A stretch of 64,000 nucleotides of DNA, taken from contig JAYKKR010000004.1 of the NCBI GenBank assembly GCA_036971615.1, forward strand, positions 1,860,001 through 1,924,000, written 5' to 3'. This stretch comes from Amyloporia xantha (lineage: Eukaryota; Basidiomycota; Agaricomycetes; Polyporales; Adustoporiaceae). The first letter of the stretch is position 1, and every line of letters begins with the position of its first letter. The notes under the pieces were generated by a model that saw only the letters and a list, made by a program, of their open reading frames with translations, was not told the DNA's origin and ran no database searches. The translations under genes were made by a program, and so were the position numbers. Below are positions 12,534-23,404 of the stretch, in pieces.

Positions 12534-13263
12534 ATGCCCCCCAAGCGCAAATCAGACGCGGGCGACGCGTCCACGTCAGGCTCGACGGCCAAAAGAGCGC
12601 GCGGCGCCCACGCGTCCGCGGTCGCGCTTGTCAACACCGTCCTCGCGAACCCGGACGCGTTTCCCCTCGGCGAGGACGCCGGCGCGATCCGCAAGGCGTT
12701 TGTCGAGCTCGCGGCGTACGCCCGGTCCCTCGAAGACGATGCCGCGCAAGTGCCCGCTGCCGCGCCGGCGGCGCCGAAACCGAAGACGAAGGAGCAGCTG
12801 GAGGAGGCGGCTGAGAAGATCAGGAAGGCTGCTAACAGCGGGATCAGGAAGCAGATGACTGTGGGTTCTGTCGTGGTGTTTATGCATTTGGTTCGGATGG
12901 CTGAGTCAAATGACGGTCGCAGTGGAAGCCGTCTTGCAAGACTGGGAGCGCAAAGTGGTTATACGACGGGATCTGCCCGGACCCGGAGGTGTTCGGCGTG
13001 CTGCTGCGTCTCGGCGGCCCGCCTACGTTCAAGCAGAAGAAATTCAGCAAGGACGATTTCGAGGCCTGCATCGGGCGGTGCGAGGGATCTGTCAGGTATG
13101 TGACGCGCTGTGTCGTGAAGCGTGGAAGGGTGACGGGATGCTGATGTGATAAATATTGTTCGTGATGGGCAGATATGACACTTTACGTATCACCAGCTCC
13201 GACGTTAATGTACGCTGGTCGGAGACGGGCGAGTTCAAGTTTAGCGGGACGTATGGCAAGTAG
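12534..13263 (+). CDS. Conserved protein of unknown function with KWxYDG motif
   Basis: I do not recognise the function. The start at 12534 (MPPKRKS) gives a basic, NLS-like N terminus, an Ala-rich helical region, and a charged segment with KPKTKEQLEEAAEKIRKAA. Two introns read cleanly: 12861-12922 and 13096-13172. Splicing yields a compact Trp/Gly-rich domain with KWLYDGICPDPEVFG, LLRLGGPPTFKQKKF, then YDTLRITSSDVNVRW and a final GEFKFSGTYGK before the stop. The second half reads like a small globular beta-rich domain; the N terminus suggests a nuclear location. Codon use matches housekeeping neighbours and the frame is unbroken, so the gene is probably real and under selection. Confidence 0.75.
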
Positions 13264-13764
13264 CTGTGCGTGGTTTTCGGGAGCTCGAGCGTTCAAGGCG
13301 CCCCGCTGCGTAGACTTACTAAACGACCGCGCGATAATTGACAGCCATATAATCATTGCGATATCTGTATATAGTGTATGTATTTTGCTACATCTCGCCG
13401 TGACATAAAGTCACTTTAGTTCAATAGACTACACAGTTCTGCGTTTTATTTCATGCTAGCGCACCGCTTCGCGGGAGCAAATCCAGTGGTCATGATCTAC
13501 TGTACCACAACAGGAGCCAGCTCATGGGAAGAGAAGGATACAAGCATTTAATTATGGTGCCTTCCTTCGCTCTCCCTGACCCAGTTACAGTATTGCTTGT
13601 CACAAGAGCAATTTGAATTGCCCAAAGGATGATGATACTGCAAGCCCGACCACTTGAAAAACGCCGCCCATGTCGACTTGGATCCGGATTCAACTTGACT
13701 TGGACTCAGCCACAATTCGCGCTTGTCCCCGGCCTGCATTTCACCAAGTCAGGCCCAGTGTTCG
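13264..13764. other. Intergenic region, 3' UTR side
   Basis: About 500 bp between the stop of the conserved gene and the left end of the inverted-repeat element. Nothing recognisable seen. Confidence 0.4.
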
Positions 13765-14434
13765 CATAGACCCCGTCTAGACGGGTATAGACCGGCGCCA
13801 GTCGTGTCTAAACTCTGCGTCTTGACGGAGACCATGAGGTCGTCTACGATTACATAAGGTGATTACCAGAGCGTGCGCCAGCGCGCAGGAAGGACTAATG
13901 TCCTTCGTCTCTGCTCGAAATTAATATATATTAGAAATAAAGTAAATACTCGCAATGTATCATACTACTAATGAATAGCATTCTCGGGGGCCATATCCAA
14001 TTCAAAAATCATCATCACCTTCATCAGGTATACCACCTTGAGCAATAAACTCATAAAGCATTGTTTCGGCATCTAGACTGTCGTTTCCTCCAGGCCAGCT
14101 GAACCCGAGATGATCTCGAGCCTCAAAATTGAACATGTACTTGAGCTTTAGGGCATCTGCCTCATCAATTTCCGTCACGGCTGGTTCTCGGAGATGGCGG
14201 GCAGGAGGTGGGGGCGCGACGACACGGGGTGCAGAAGACAGACTCGGAGTGACGCCAGCGGAGTGTATTACCTCTACCTATACTGCTAGTCTACCAGGCA
14301 CCGTTTCGTTAGAAACCACTGAGGCAGCCGGCCAGACGGTTAAATACCCAGCAGGTACAATTCAGCCACACTGCCTAATATGGAAACATCACGTGCAGTA
14401 GACCTCGTCAAGACGGGTATAGACGGGGTCTATG
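13765..14434. mobile_element. 670-bp element with 15-bp terminal inverted repeats
   Basis: The left end reads CATAGACCCCGTCTA (13765-13779) and its exact complement lies at 14420-14434. Next to each end the motif GACGGGTATAGAC also occurs in direct orientation (13780-13792 and 14412-14424), so the termini are composite. Inside is AT-rich DNA and, on the minus strand, the open 3' end of a coding sequence. No clear target-site duplication was found. Best read as a non-autonomous or internally deleted DNA transposon; the family could not be assigned. Confidence 0.6.
14002..14277 (-). pseudogene. C-terminal coding fragment inside the TIR element
   Basis: A minus-strand frame of 91 codons without an initiating ATG at its start, bounded upstream by an in-frame TAG (14278-14280) and ending at TGA 14002-14004. 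It has real-protein character: a proline run, then ALKLKYMFNFEARDHLGFSW, PGGNDSLDAETMLYEF and an acidic tail ending GDDDF. It looks like the last exon of a larger gene, perhaps the transposase of the parent element, whose upstream part was lost. No homology claim is made. Confidence 0.4.
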
Positions 14435-17400
14435 GGTCAAGGGTCTAGACGGTGAAGGCGCATTGTCTTGACTTTGCGAACACTGAGTCAGGGACAAAGA
14501 CGTCGCCGATGTCTATCGAGTCAACGGCTGTAACCCGTCCAATTTGTGGCGGGTATCACGGCGACTCGTTCCTATTCCGTCCACTTGGCTTGGCCCGTCC
14601 TGTCACTGACACCGTAGCAGCCCATCTCGCCATCTCGCCGCGGTGCACAACATACCAGACAACTAAGAAGAGGCCGTCACCCAGTAAGCCTGTCTGCCTT
14701 CATCAATTCCGTAAGATTCAATGCGCTTCCAGGTTCGCGCGGGCATTGACACCATTCGTCTTCTGGGATATGTACTTCTGGAGTATGCATGGGCACCTGA
14801 AACTGGAAAGCTTAAGCCGCGGTGTACCCTTCAACTCACCATGCCTGCGACGCGGACTTCACAACCGGGGATATACCGCCAGTGTGTAGCTCGCTTCGAT
14901 GCCGTCCTATGTCGACTCCGCTTTCAACCTGTCAAACTTGTGTCGACTCGTCCTACCCAGGAGGTCGAAAGAAATCCGCATGGGTCGCTGGTGTACTACT
15001 ATTGGTTGAGCGCAAAGCAGGATGGTCGTCGTATCCGCACACCGAATAATACTATCTGCTCATTGATGTCCTCGTTGACGAAGTCCGCAGCCTTGCCATC
15101 AACGCCAACGCTCCAGCGGTGTTGCATTTTTTTCAACCCTATTCTCAGTTCAAGCCAATCGCGCCAATGCGCCACTTGGACTGTTACCCAACGTCGACGT
15201 CAAGAGGGTCCGAGTCGTCACCAGATGCATACGCTGTAGTCGATCTAGCATTTTCCGGCCTCATCCTCAGACGTCCTTCACCTGCCAGTGACTGTATCTG
15301 CCTACTCGTATGCCCATCCGCTTTGTCCTCCGACAACGCTGTAAGCAACACTCGCGCTCCTCAGGACTCAGGAGTCAGCGGTGCACGAACGCTAGAATGG
15401 CCGAGCCATAGTCGTGGCTGGTTTCGACTGGATTTCTCGTGGCATCGCATCTCAAGAGCGGACGGACAGCCCGACCATCGGTCCATCAACTCGGTGCTCT
15501 TGGGCCGATATGTCGAATACCGCTACTCGTGTTCGACACGGCGGTGATGCGTCCGGCCATGAAGCATCACATCCTCTGTGTATTCTCATCAGACGATACT
15601 GTAGCTTCTCGCCGAACTTTGGCCCGCCGGCTGCTACAGTCTTTGCCGTTGGAAGTAATCACCGTCGACCTGCCCGGGTCACCCGGTACTAGTCAGCAGC
15701 CACTTGATGATCCCGCGACCTCGAAAATCACTTCTGTTCCTGCACCCCTCCACGCCTCCGCTTGTTCTTGTACTGGAATTCTGAACACTTATCTGCGGCG
15801 ACGTCGTCCCTGACCCGGAGGCCGCGCCATCATCAACGGTGTCTTTGACTCTTTGGGTATACTACCGACTACAAGCCCGCCGACCGATCCATGCCTCCAG
15901 CACCTGACCCGCGGCTCTTCCTCGCGATTCGGTGGGTATCGCCGCTGCATATCTAGTCGTACGCACCGACCTTCACGCGCAGACGTCTCTTCCTCTCTCT
16001 CGCCTATGCATTATGATTGACCTTCCGCACAGACTGCACTTGCAACAATTCGTGACTCGTGGCCGACGCGACTTTCTAGAAGCCGACTACCTGCTTCCTT
16101 CGAGCCGGCGGCCCATGGTCGCGATGGGCTAGCCCCGAATTCGAAGCAAACTCTCCAGCTGATCGGACGGTGCGCGGAGATCAGTCGCCTCCCTGGACCT
16201 CTCCTCGATAGGCAGCCAGCACCGGTACCCGTAGGCCTCCCGTTCTCGTCCGATGGTCGTCCAGCGAAATTTGATTCCAGTCAGATTTGCACAAGTCCAA
16301 GCTGCATTGTCTGCACTCTGCCGCCCCCACATGCTCTCCGCCACGTTGTGTTACGATGATACGATCCTACTCACGGACATGCATATTATGTACGAGCGTC
16401 TTCGTCCCCATGAATCATGATACACCAGCACGCGTCCCCTCGTTTCCAGCGTTGTCAAATTCGAAATTTGAGTCGAACGTGGTTCACGTTTCAGTTTCGG
16501 TGCGCAAGACCCTGGACCCCCACCCCTCTAACCCCCTGATATCAATACGTCGACCCCCATCAGCCCATCGTTCCCCTCACCTCAGATCTGATGCCCATAC
16601 GGCGTCAAGGCGCGACCCGACTGTCCCCGACCTGCGAAGGCCCAGGTCACCTGTCACCTGTTCCCCCTCCTCCTGTCCCTCCCCGATTCCTGACCGGTGT
16701 CAGACACGGTTGACGGGTTGGGTCGACATGAATCGTGATCAATCCAACCGTCTGAGAAGCTGGAAGTCACCCAAGGGACGGGTAGTATGGTGCCGCCGGT
16801 AAGGGGAAGGTTGGAACGAACATGGTTTGTTCGACCGCCTCGCGATCGAAGCTAGAAGCCGGAGGCGAGTTTCATTCCTTCTGGATCCTATGCTGCCAAT
16901 CTGGATTCTCGACGCCTGTCACATTGCCTGTTTGGAACTCGTAGCATAGCGCACATGTAATGACACTTACTATCTATCCAATCCATCTCTACAAATTCCG
17001 CAAATTCTCCACTTCCCGCGTTCCAGCCTGTACATGTGCACCACGAGTCGAGGAGCGGTTCGCTCCCATTTCACACCTTCGCTCCCCCACGTCCATCATC
17101 TGATTCAGATGAGTTGCAATTGTCATGGGTATTGGGCAGGAGGCGAAAGAAGCTGCGCTCCCAAGCCAGAAATAGTGATTAGGCTATATACGAATAAAGA
17201 CAAATTATGTACACTAAATCTAACACGCGAGTCGAAGTATCAAACAGCGTAGCCTAGGACGGCATGAGTATGAGTATGAATACAGGAAGCGAGAGCCGGG
17301 GAAATGGGACCGCGCACGCAGATAGGCAAGAAGAGAATGAGAAAGGGAGAGGGAAAGACCCCGTAACCGTAACCGTCCGTGAGCGAAAGAAAACCGTATA

Positions 17401-17701
17401 CGTATACGTACATTGGAAAGTGGGTAACGAGGGGATATCAAAGGAGCGGCACGCACGGCGCACGCCGCCCGAGGGTATGGCAATGTGCATGCACTGGGGT
17501 ATGGTGATATGATAATAGGCATGGTGGGTTTGAGGCGCAAGATGCGGGATCAGGCCTCAGGGATGGGGCCTGAGGGAGTAGGAGGGTATCCGCGATAGGA
17601 ATAGGAATGGCGATAGTGGCGTCTGGCCTCACACGGACCGCACAGCACGAGAAGGAGTGGAGGCGGCGCACCGCACAGGCCCAGCGGCGAGGTTTCAAGC
17701 C
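14435..17701. other. Gene-poor 3.3 kb stretch
   Basis: GC-rich with many short overlapping open frames in several frames, none with a consistent splice model or recognisable domain. 14.7-16.1 kb has coding-like composition and might be an old, decayed gene or element, but nothing could be aligned to a known family by eye. 16.5-16.7 kb is a CT-rich, Pro/Ser-coding low-complexity tract. 17.03-17.5 kb precedes the 3' end of the F-box gene. Confidence 0.4.
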
Positions 17702-19304
17702 TCAGACGGCGCTCATCCTCCGCGCGGACGGCGTGTTGCGCATCTGCGCCGCACCGAGCGGCGGGAGGTGCCCCGGCTGCTCGCGGCGCGCTGCGTGCTC
17801 GGGCTTGACGCGGGGCTGCGCGTGCGCGTGTGCAGGGGCGCGATTTGGGGTGGGGCCGTGCGCAGCGTACCGCGTGGGGTAGTGCACAGGCGGCGAGGGC
17901 GGGGGCGAGCGGGGCGCGGGGGGGCACTGTGCGCCAGGGGTAGGGGGCACGTGCGCGGGGCCCGTCGTTGTCGAGGCGAGGGGGATGGCCGTCGTGGTGC
18001 GCGCGCGCATGCGCATGATGGGTGTCCCGGCGCGGATGAGCTCGATGAGGCGCGGGTGCTTGCGCGCCTCGGAGAGGAAGAGGTGCGCGCCCATGAGCTC
18101 TGTGTCAGGGGTGAGGTGGATGCGCTCGAGGGACGGGTTGGCGGATATCTGGTTTGGGAGGAAGGGGGAAAGGAGAGGCAGCGGGGGTCAGCGGGTGGCA
18201 CGGGCCTCGTGACGCAAGACGCGGGACGTACCTCCAGGAGCGTCGTGTTCCAGACGGCGGGAAGCAGTGCGCTTACGTCGCGCAATTTAGGGGCCGCTGC
18301 CAGAGATGCGGCGAAGGAGGCGGACGCCGGGGAAGGGGAGAAACGGAACGCGATGTTGACAGTCTCCTATTCAGTATGAAGTCACAGTCAGAACATGCAT
18401 CATTCACAATAGATTTCATGCGCTGAAACGCCAGTCCAGTCCAACCCGCCCGATGGCTTGCACCGAGACGTCCATATCTAGCCTTGCCTCCTTCGGGCAT
18501 CTCAATAGGCTGACTAAGCATACCCAAAAGGGGTATCGTCGAGGATGTAACCTCCACGTGCCCGTAGCGTCATTTCCCCGCAGCGCGTGCCCACTGCCCG
18601 CTGCATGGCACGACTTCGGGGAGAGGGGCGAATAATGAACGAACGGATGAAACGCGACTCACCAGGTGCGTCCAGCCCGTGATGGCCTTGGCGAGCTCCT
18701 CGAATATCAGCGCCGGGCGCGGCTGCGTCAGATAGGCGTTCTTGCGGATGACGAGGTGCTTGATCCTACGCATGCGCCGGAACGCGCTGCAGAACCGCGC
18801 GACGCGCTGGTCCACGGCGTCTGCGGCGCCCTGGTCGAGGGCGTGGGCCGGGACGGGTGAGGGTACCGCGTACGCGCCAGGGACGACGGCGCCGTTGTCG
18901 ACGGTCATGTCGAAGCCCTCGACGTTCGGGCACAGGCGGACGACGTCGGGGAGGGCGTCGAAGGTGCCCTCGGTGCGGACGGAGCGGACCCAGTGACCGA
19001 GGTCGGGGCTCGCGCGGAGGGTGGCGGCGAGGAGGGCGGTCTGGCGGGCGGAGCGAAGGACGACGTGGCGGTAGTGCAGCGGGGTGGCGATGCGGAGCCA
19101 GGTGTGGGAGACGAGCAGCGGGGCGAGGTGGGGCGGGATCCGCGGGGAGGGGCTTGCGGCGGATCTGGTGTGCTGGGGGCGCGGCGCTCCGGGGTAGGGG
19201 TGCCAGGACGGGCGGTGGGCGAGGCTGGGGGAGGAGGGAGTGACGACGAGTTCGAGGATGCGCTCGAGGATTTCCTCGGGCATGGAAGAGAGCGTGACGG
19301 GCAT
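17702..19304 (-). CDS. F-box domain protein
   Basis: Probable substrate adaptor of an SCF ubiquitin ligase. The start at 19304 gives MPVTLSSMPEEILERILELV, an F-box opening; a Pro/Ser-rich insert separates it from the rest of the box (LLVSHTWLRIATPLHYRHVVL), the usual pattern in basidiomycete F-box proteins. A leucine-rich, repeat-like region follows (CPNVEGFDMTV, RRIKHLVIRKNAYL). Introns at 18367-18662 (296 nt) and 18149-18231 join WTHL to ETVNIAFRFSPSP and NTTLLE to ISANPSLERIHL, all in frame. The C-terminal 100 residues are Pro/Ala/His-rich and disordered, ending MSAV. The target is unknown. Confidence 0.82.
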
Positions 19305-22300
19305 CTTGAGCTGGGCTTGAGCGGCGACGGTGATGCGCGAGCAAAGGGGTGTACGAACGAGACGAGCAGGAGTTGGACTTATATCGACAGCAGGAGGCTA
19401 GAGGAAGGCGAAAAGGGTATCATGAAGGTTAACTTTAGCTTATGACGAGAGAAGCGAGCGGACACGTGCGGGGCACTCTGTGGAGGGAGCATCGAGCAGG
19501 CTTTAAAGGAACGTACCGGAGACGGGGTTCTGCCGGCGCGCAACGCTAGCCCAAGTTGACCTTGTGCAGACGACGATCGACGACGAGGGGGCCGAGGCTA
19601 AACTTTGTGACCTCGAGTGGTTGCTAGTGGCGTAAAGATTTCTCAAGTAGCGACGACGCTACTGTAGCTGGGGCGTACGCGTATAAACGGTGCGGGGGAT
19701 GCGCTGGGACATGGCGAGCGTTGCAAGGGCCCCTTTTGAGGGACTGCTGGATTGGGATGGGCGGGTCCAACAGAAAAGACACGTCAAATTCATTGGATCT
19801 TCGAAGCGATGAGAAAGTGCTACAAAAAGTCTGGCGGTGCTCACAGCATTCGAAGCGTATGCCCCAACATGGAAGCCCACTCCAGGTCCCAGTCCGTATC
19901 TCCGGCGCCGTCCGATTGGCTGCACCCGCGCGCCTCTCCCTCGCTGGGCGGGTCACTCCTTTTGCGGCGACCCTGCGCGAGCCTCGAGTTACCCGGCCGC
20001 GACTGATCTCTCTTTCCAGACCACGAGCGACGAGGGCGAGAACACAGCGTTATGTCAGATTCGACCCGTGAGATACACTGCGACGCCCGCACTTAATTCA
20101 GTGAGCTTATTCTCGATGGTAATTGAACGGACATTCACAGCTGGGCTTCCGTTGCCATACGTACGGCCGCCCTAGTCAGAAGCAGAGCTCGAGCTCGGTG
20201 CCTCGTTCGGAAGCCATGACAATCGCAGACACCACCGACACAAAGAATAACGCTCCTTATGTCCCGCCACCTCCCACCGCTCTGGCTCACAATCGAGTCT
20301 ATCTATAGCACACACAACATTAATTGTTCATGGAGCTGTGGCTTGACAGGAGGTATTTATCTCTAGCCACTAGTCCACCCACCAATCCCTGGGGCTGACA
20401 TGGCACGGTCGATGCGTTCCACCCCCGACTGTCGATATCGCGTTCGGACGTGCCTCGGACCAGCATGACGCCAGCACGTCGCACAGAGTTCCGACCGTTG
20501 ACGCGTGACGCTCGAGCCGCACGACCATCAGCTTCGAATCCAACGAGCTTCGATTTTTTTTCTTTCATTCCTGGCAATTTCCTCTCGAAGCAAGGGAGTC
20601 CTCCTGGATGCACCACTTACTACTTGGAGCGTCCTCGGCTTCGTGGGTGTGGATGGATGGTATCAGCAATCAGCCTCCCCCGGGGCTTGTCAGTATACCG
20701 TGCGGCGTGCGTTCAATCACCCCCACCCACCCCCATCAGGCTCCAGAATCGGAGACGGCCCTGCACTTACCTCAGAGTCTCGTAGTGATGTATGTATGTC
20801 GATGGAAAATGCAAAAAGGTGCGTGCGCCCGACAGCTCCGAAGAAGAGCGGACATTTCGGCGAGCGGCGAGGTGGGTCCAAAAGTAAGTTCAAACCGAGT
20901 CCGAAGCGCAGGGCTACCCAGAACTCAGAACTCAGAATTCAGCCCTCGGGGCACACTTGCGAGTGCACGTAATGTGATGCTATGAATTCTGTCCGAGTCG
21001 AGTTGCTCGATGCGATAGAGGCCAATGTTGAATGGAAGGCGAGGACTTACACCGCCATGGCCTGTATTGAGCTTCGCCGTCCGGAAACGATGAAGGCACG
21101 GAACACCGTCGACGTCTTCGGTTCGACAAAATTTTGCGGGGGGGTGGGGGCAGGCTAGAACGTGATACGTGGTCAAATACTTAGTGGGCCACGAGTCTGC
21201 GAGTCCGTGCTCCGTGTTCGCATTTGGCCCCGAGCGGGGCGAGTCGCGAAGAGAAGCCGTCCAGAGGGTCCAGCGCGGATGGGGATCAGGACCAGGATCA
21301 GGGAGGAGTACAAGGCGAAGGCCAAATCGGGAGTACAAGCTTCAGGCGAGGACGGGGATGATGAGAGCAGGCGCGGAGAACTCAGAACTCAGAAGCCCCG
21401 GGGGCTCATCATGATCACGCGTACACGGGGGCAGAACTTCACGGTCACGGTTCTGCGACCTAGCGCTAATGGCTATAGACTCGATGATAGGTCTGAGGCG
21501 GCTGGCTGAGTTGTCAGTAACTGTAATGAGACGAAGTGAGTCTCGGCTCTCGCGCGATGCAGCGCACGCGAGGCCATCCATGACGGCACGCCCCGGCTTC
21601 CGAGCTCGAGTTCGAGTTCGGTACAGTAGCCCCAGAATGTTGTGTGCGAAGTGCGGGGCTGGCGACCCTGAGCCCGGGAGAACTGTCTATGGACAGGAGA
21701 ACAGAACATGCATAGACACCCGAGAGAGACTCGTCCTCGTCAGAGATAGCGGCATCATAGAGCGTTCGGTCAGAAAAGAAAAACAAGAAAAGCCTCCACG
21801 ACCCACTGTGACTGATGCGTTCACACCGTCAGTGCGGTCGCCGGTCTGCGGGCGCACGCGTACAGTGGCCGGTCAACCGTCAGACGAAGGACCCATGTCA
21901 GAAATATCAAGTCGAAGGCTGAGATAGAGCTCGTGATCGGCGCTAAATCCAGAATTGACTGGGCCGAAAGGCGCTCATGGGCGCGCCACAGAAACCAAAT
22001 ATTTGGCTCGCAGGACCGAGCTGGGAGCCGTCCGCGCGGGCGGTGTCGCACAACATACCCGACAAATCCTCAAGGTGAGCTCGAATTCATGCTTGGATCG
22101 TGTAAGGGGGTGTGGGACGGGGTTGTAGGCGTGCTGGGCGTGAGGAGGAGGGGCGGATGGGGGTGGGAGGGTTGGATGGAGAGGGTGGATGGCGGATGGG
22201 GGTGGCTGAATGACGGTCCTGCACGCCTGCAGTCCTGCAGTCCTGCTTTCTCTGGTTTGAGTCTTCTTCCTGCGACTGTTTCGCTGATGCTTTCCTGCTT

Positions 22301-22321
22301 TGGCGTGACTATTTTGTCCAG
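19305..22321. other. 3 kb intergenic region upstream of RPL24
   Basis: No gene recognised. The motif GAACTCAGAACTCAGAA occurs twice in the same orientation (about 20922 and 21380). The part nearest RPL24 includes a possible 5'-UTR intron donor (CAAGgtgagc at about 22071-22080) and CT-rich promoter-like sequence (22230-22320). Confidence 0.4.
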
Positions 22322-22995
22322 ATGGTGCGTGAAGTTGTGTTATCTCGCATGATGAGCCATTCTGATTAGTCTGTCATGGAGTGCAGAAGGTCGAGATCGA
22401 CTCGTTCTCCGGCTACCGTATCTACCCCAGCAAGGGCAGGCTCTTCGTCCGGGGCGACAACAAGGTGCGTGCCGGCCCTCTTCCTTCGTCTCATTTTGGA
22501 AATCGACCCACACGCCCTCCCTCCCGCCTCGCAGATCTTCCGCTTCGCCACCAGCAAGAATGAGTCGCTCTTCCTGCAGCGCAAGAACCCGCGCAAGATC
22601 GCCTGGACGCAGGTCTACCGGCGCATGCACAAGAAGGGCATCACGGAGGAGGTCGCGAAGAAGCGCTCCCGCCGCACCGTGAAGCACCAGCGCGGCATCG
22701 TCGGCGCGGACCTGAGCGCCATCGCCGCACGGCGGAACCAGACCGCCCAGTCCCGCCTCGCAGCGCGGACGGCCGCCATCCAGAAGGCCAAGGCGGAGAA
22801 GAAGGATAAGGAGTCCAAGAAGGAGAAGACGACCAAGGTGCGTTGAGTGTCATGCGGTATGTTCGGCGGTGTTGGGGCTTCATTCTGACGGGTTGTGTTT
22901 TTTCTTTTTGAATGAAGCCTGCGACGCGTGCACCGGTGGCGAGCGGTCCCCGGGTGTCGAAGCAGCAGATGAAGGGTGGCAAGGCTGGCCGTTGA
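22322..22995 (+). CDS. RPL24: 60S ribosomal protein L24 (eL24)
   Basis: Structural protein of the large ribosomal subunit that forms a bridge to the 40S subunit. The spliced product begins MKVEIDSFSGYRIYPSKG, the hallmark N terminus of eL24, followed by GRLFVRGDNK, IFRFATSKNESLFLQRKNPR, WTQVYRRMHKKGI and a long basic helical tail ending KGGKAGR. Exons: ATG alone at 22322-22324, then 22387-22464, 22535-22837 and 22918-22995; all junctions are GT-AG. The first coding exon contributes just the start codon, and a 'ccag' directly precedes it, so a 5'-UTR intron ending there would make a 3-nt exon. Length of about 154 residues is normal for the family. Confidence 0.97.
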
Positions 22996-23404
22996 GCTTG
23001 ACTTATTCCCTCTTCGTTCTCGGTTTCTGTTATGATATTGTTTCGATTGCATCCTTCGCGCAAAATTGTATGGGTACAGCATGCCACCGCACCATGACAT
23101 TATGCTACCATTTTAGTGCATACGTTGCGTGTGCTGAGAGTCGCCGCTTGGAGATACCGCTTAAACGGCTCAGTAAGCCTATGTGTAAAAGCTATCAATA
23201 GAAGGGCTCTTATGGATGGGTGTCTCGCTTGCGAAAGGCCTTGCGCAAGATCACGGCCGGTAAAATGAGCAGGGCTCAAGGCGTTTGTTGCGGGACTTGT
23301 ACGTGACGGTCCTGTCGCGCGCTCAATTCAAAATAGACAGGAAGCGTACGTCCTGATTTCAGTGCATGCTTTTCTGATGCATTGGCAAGAACTTCGATAT
23401 CGTA
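22996..23404. other. Convergent intergenic region
   Basis: About 410 bp between the stops of RPL24 and the first coiled-coil family gene; it should hold both 3' UTRs. Nothing else seen. It marks the border between the housekeeping part and the accessory island. Confidence 0.4.

Noticed and set aside
16287..16802. 171-codon plus-strand frame
   Set aside because: Pro/Ser/Arg-rich low-complexity translation of a CT-rich tract without coding support.
17657..18379. 240-codon plus-strand frame opposite the F-box gene
   Set aside because: Arg/Gly/Ala-rich shadow of the Pro-rich C terminus and introns of the minus-strand gene.
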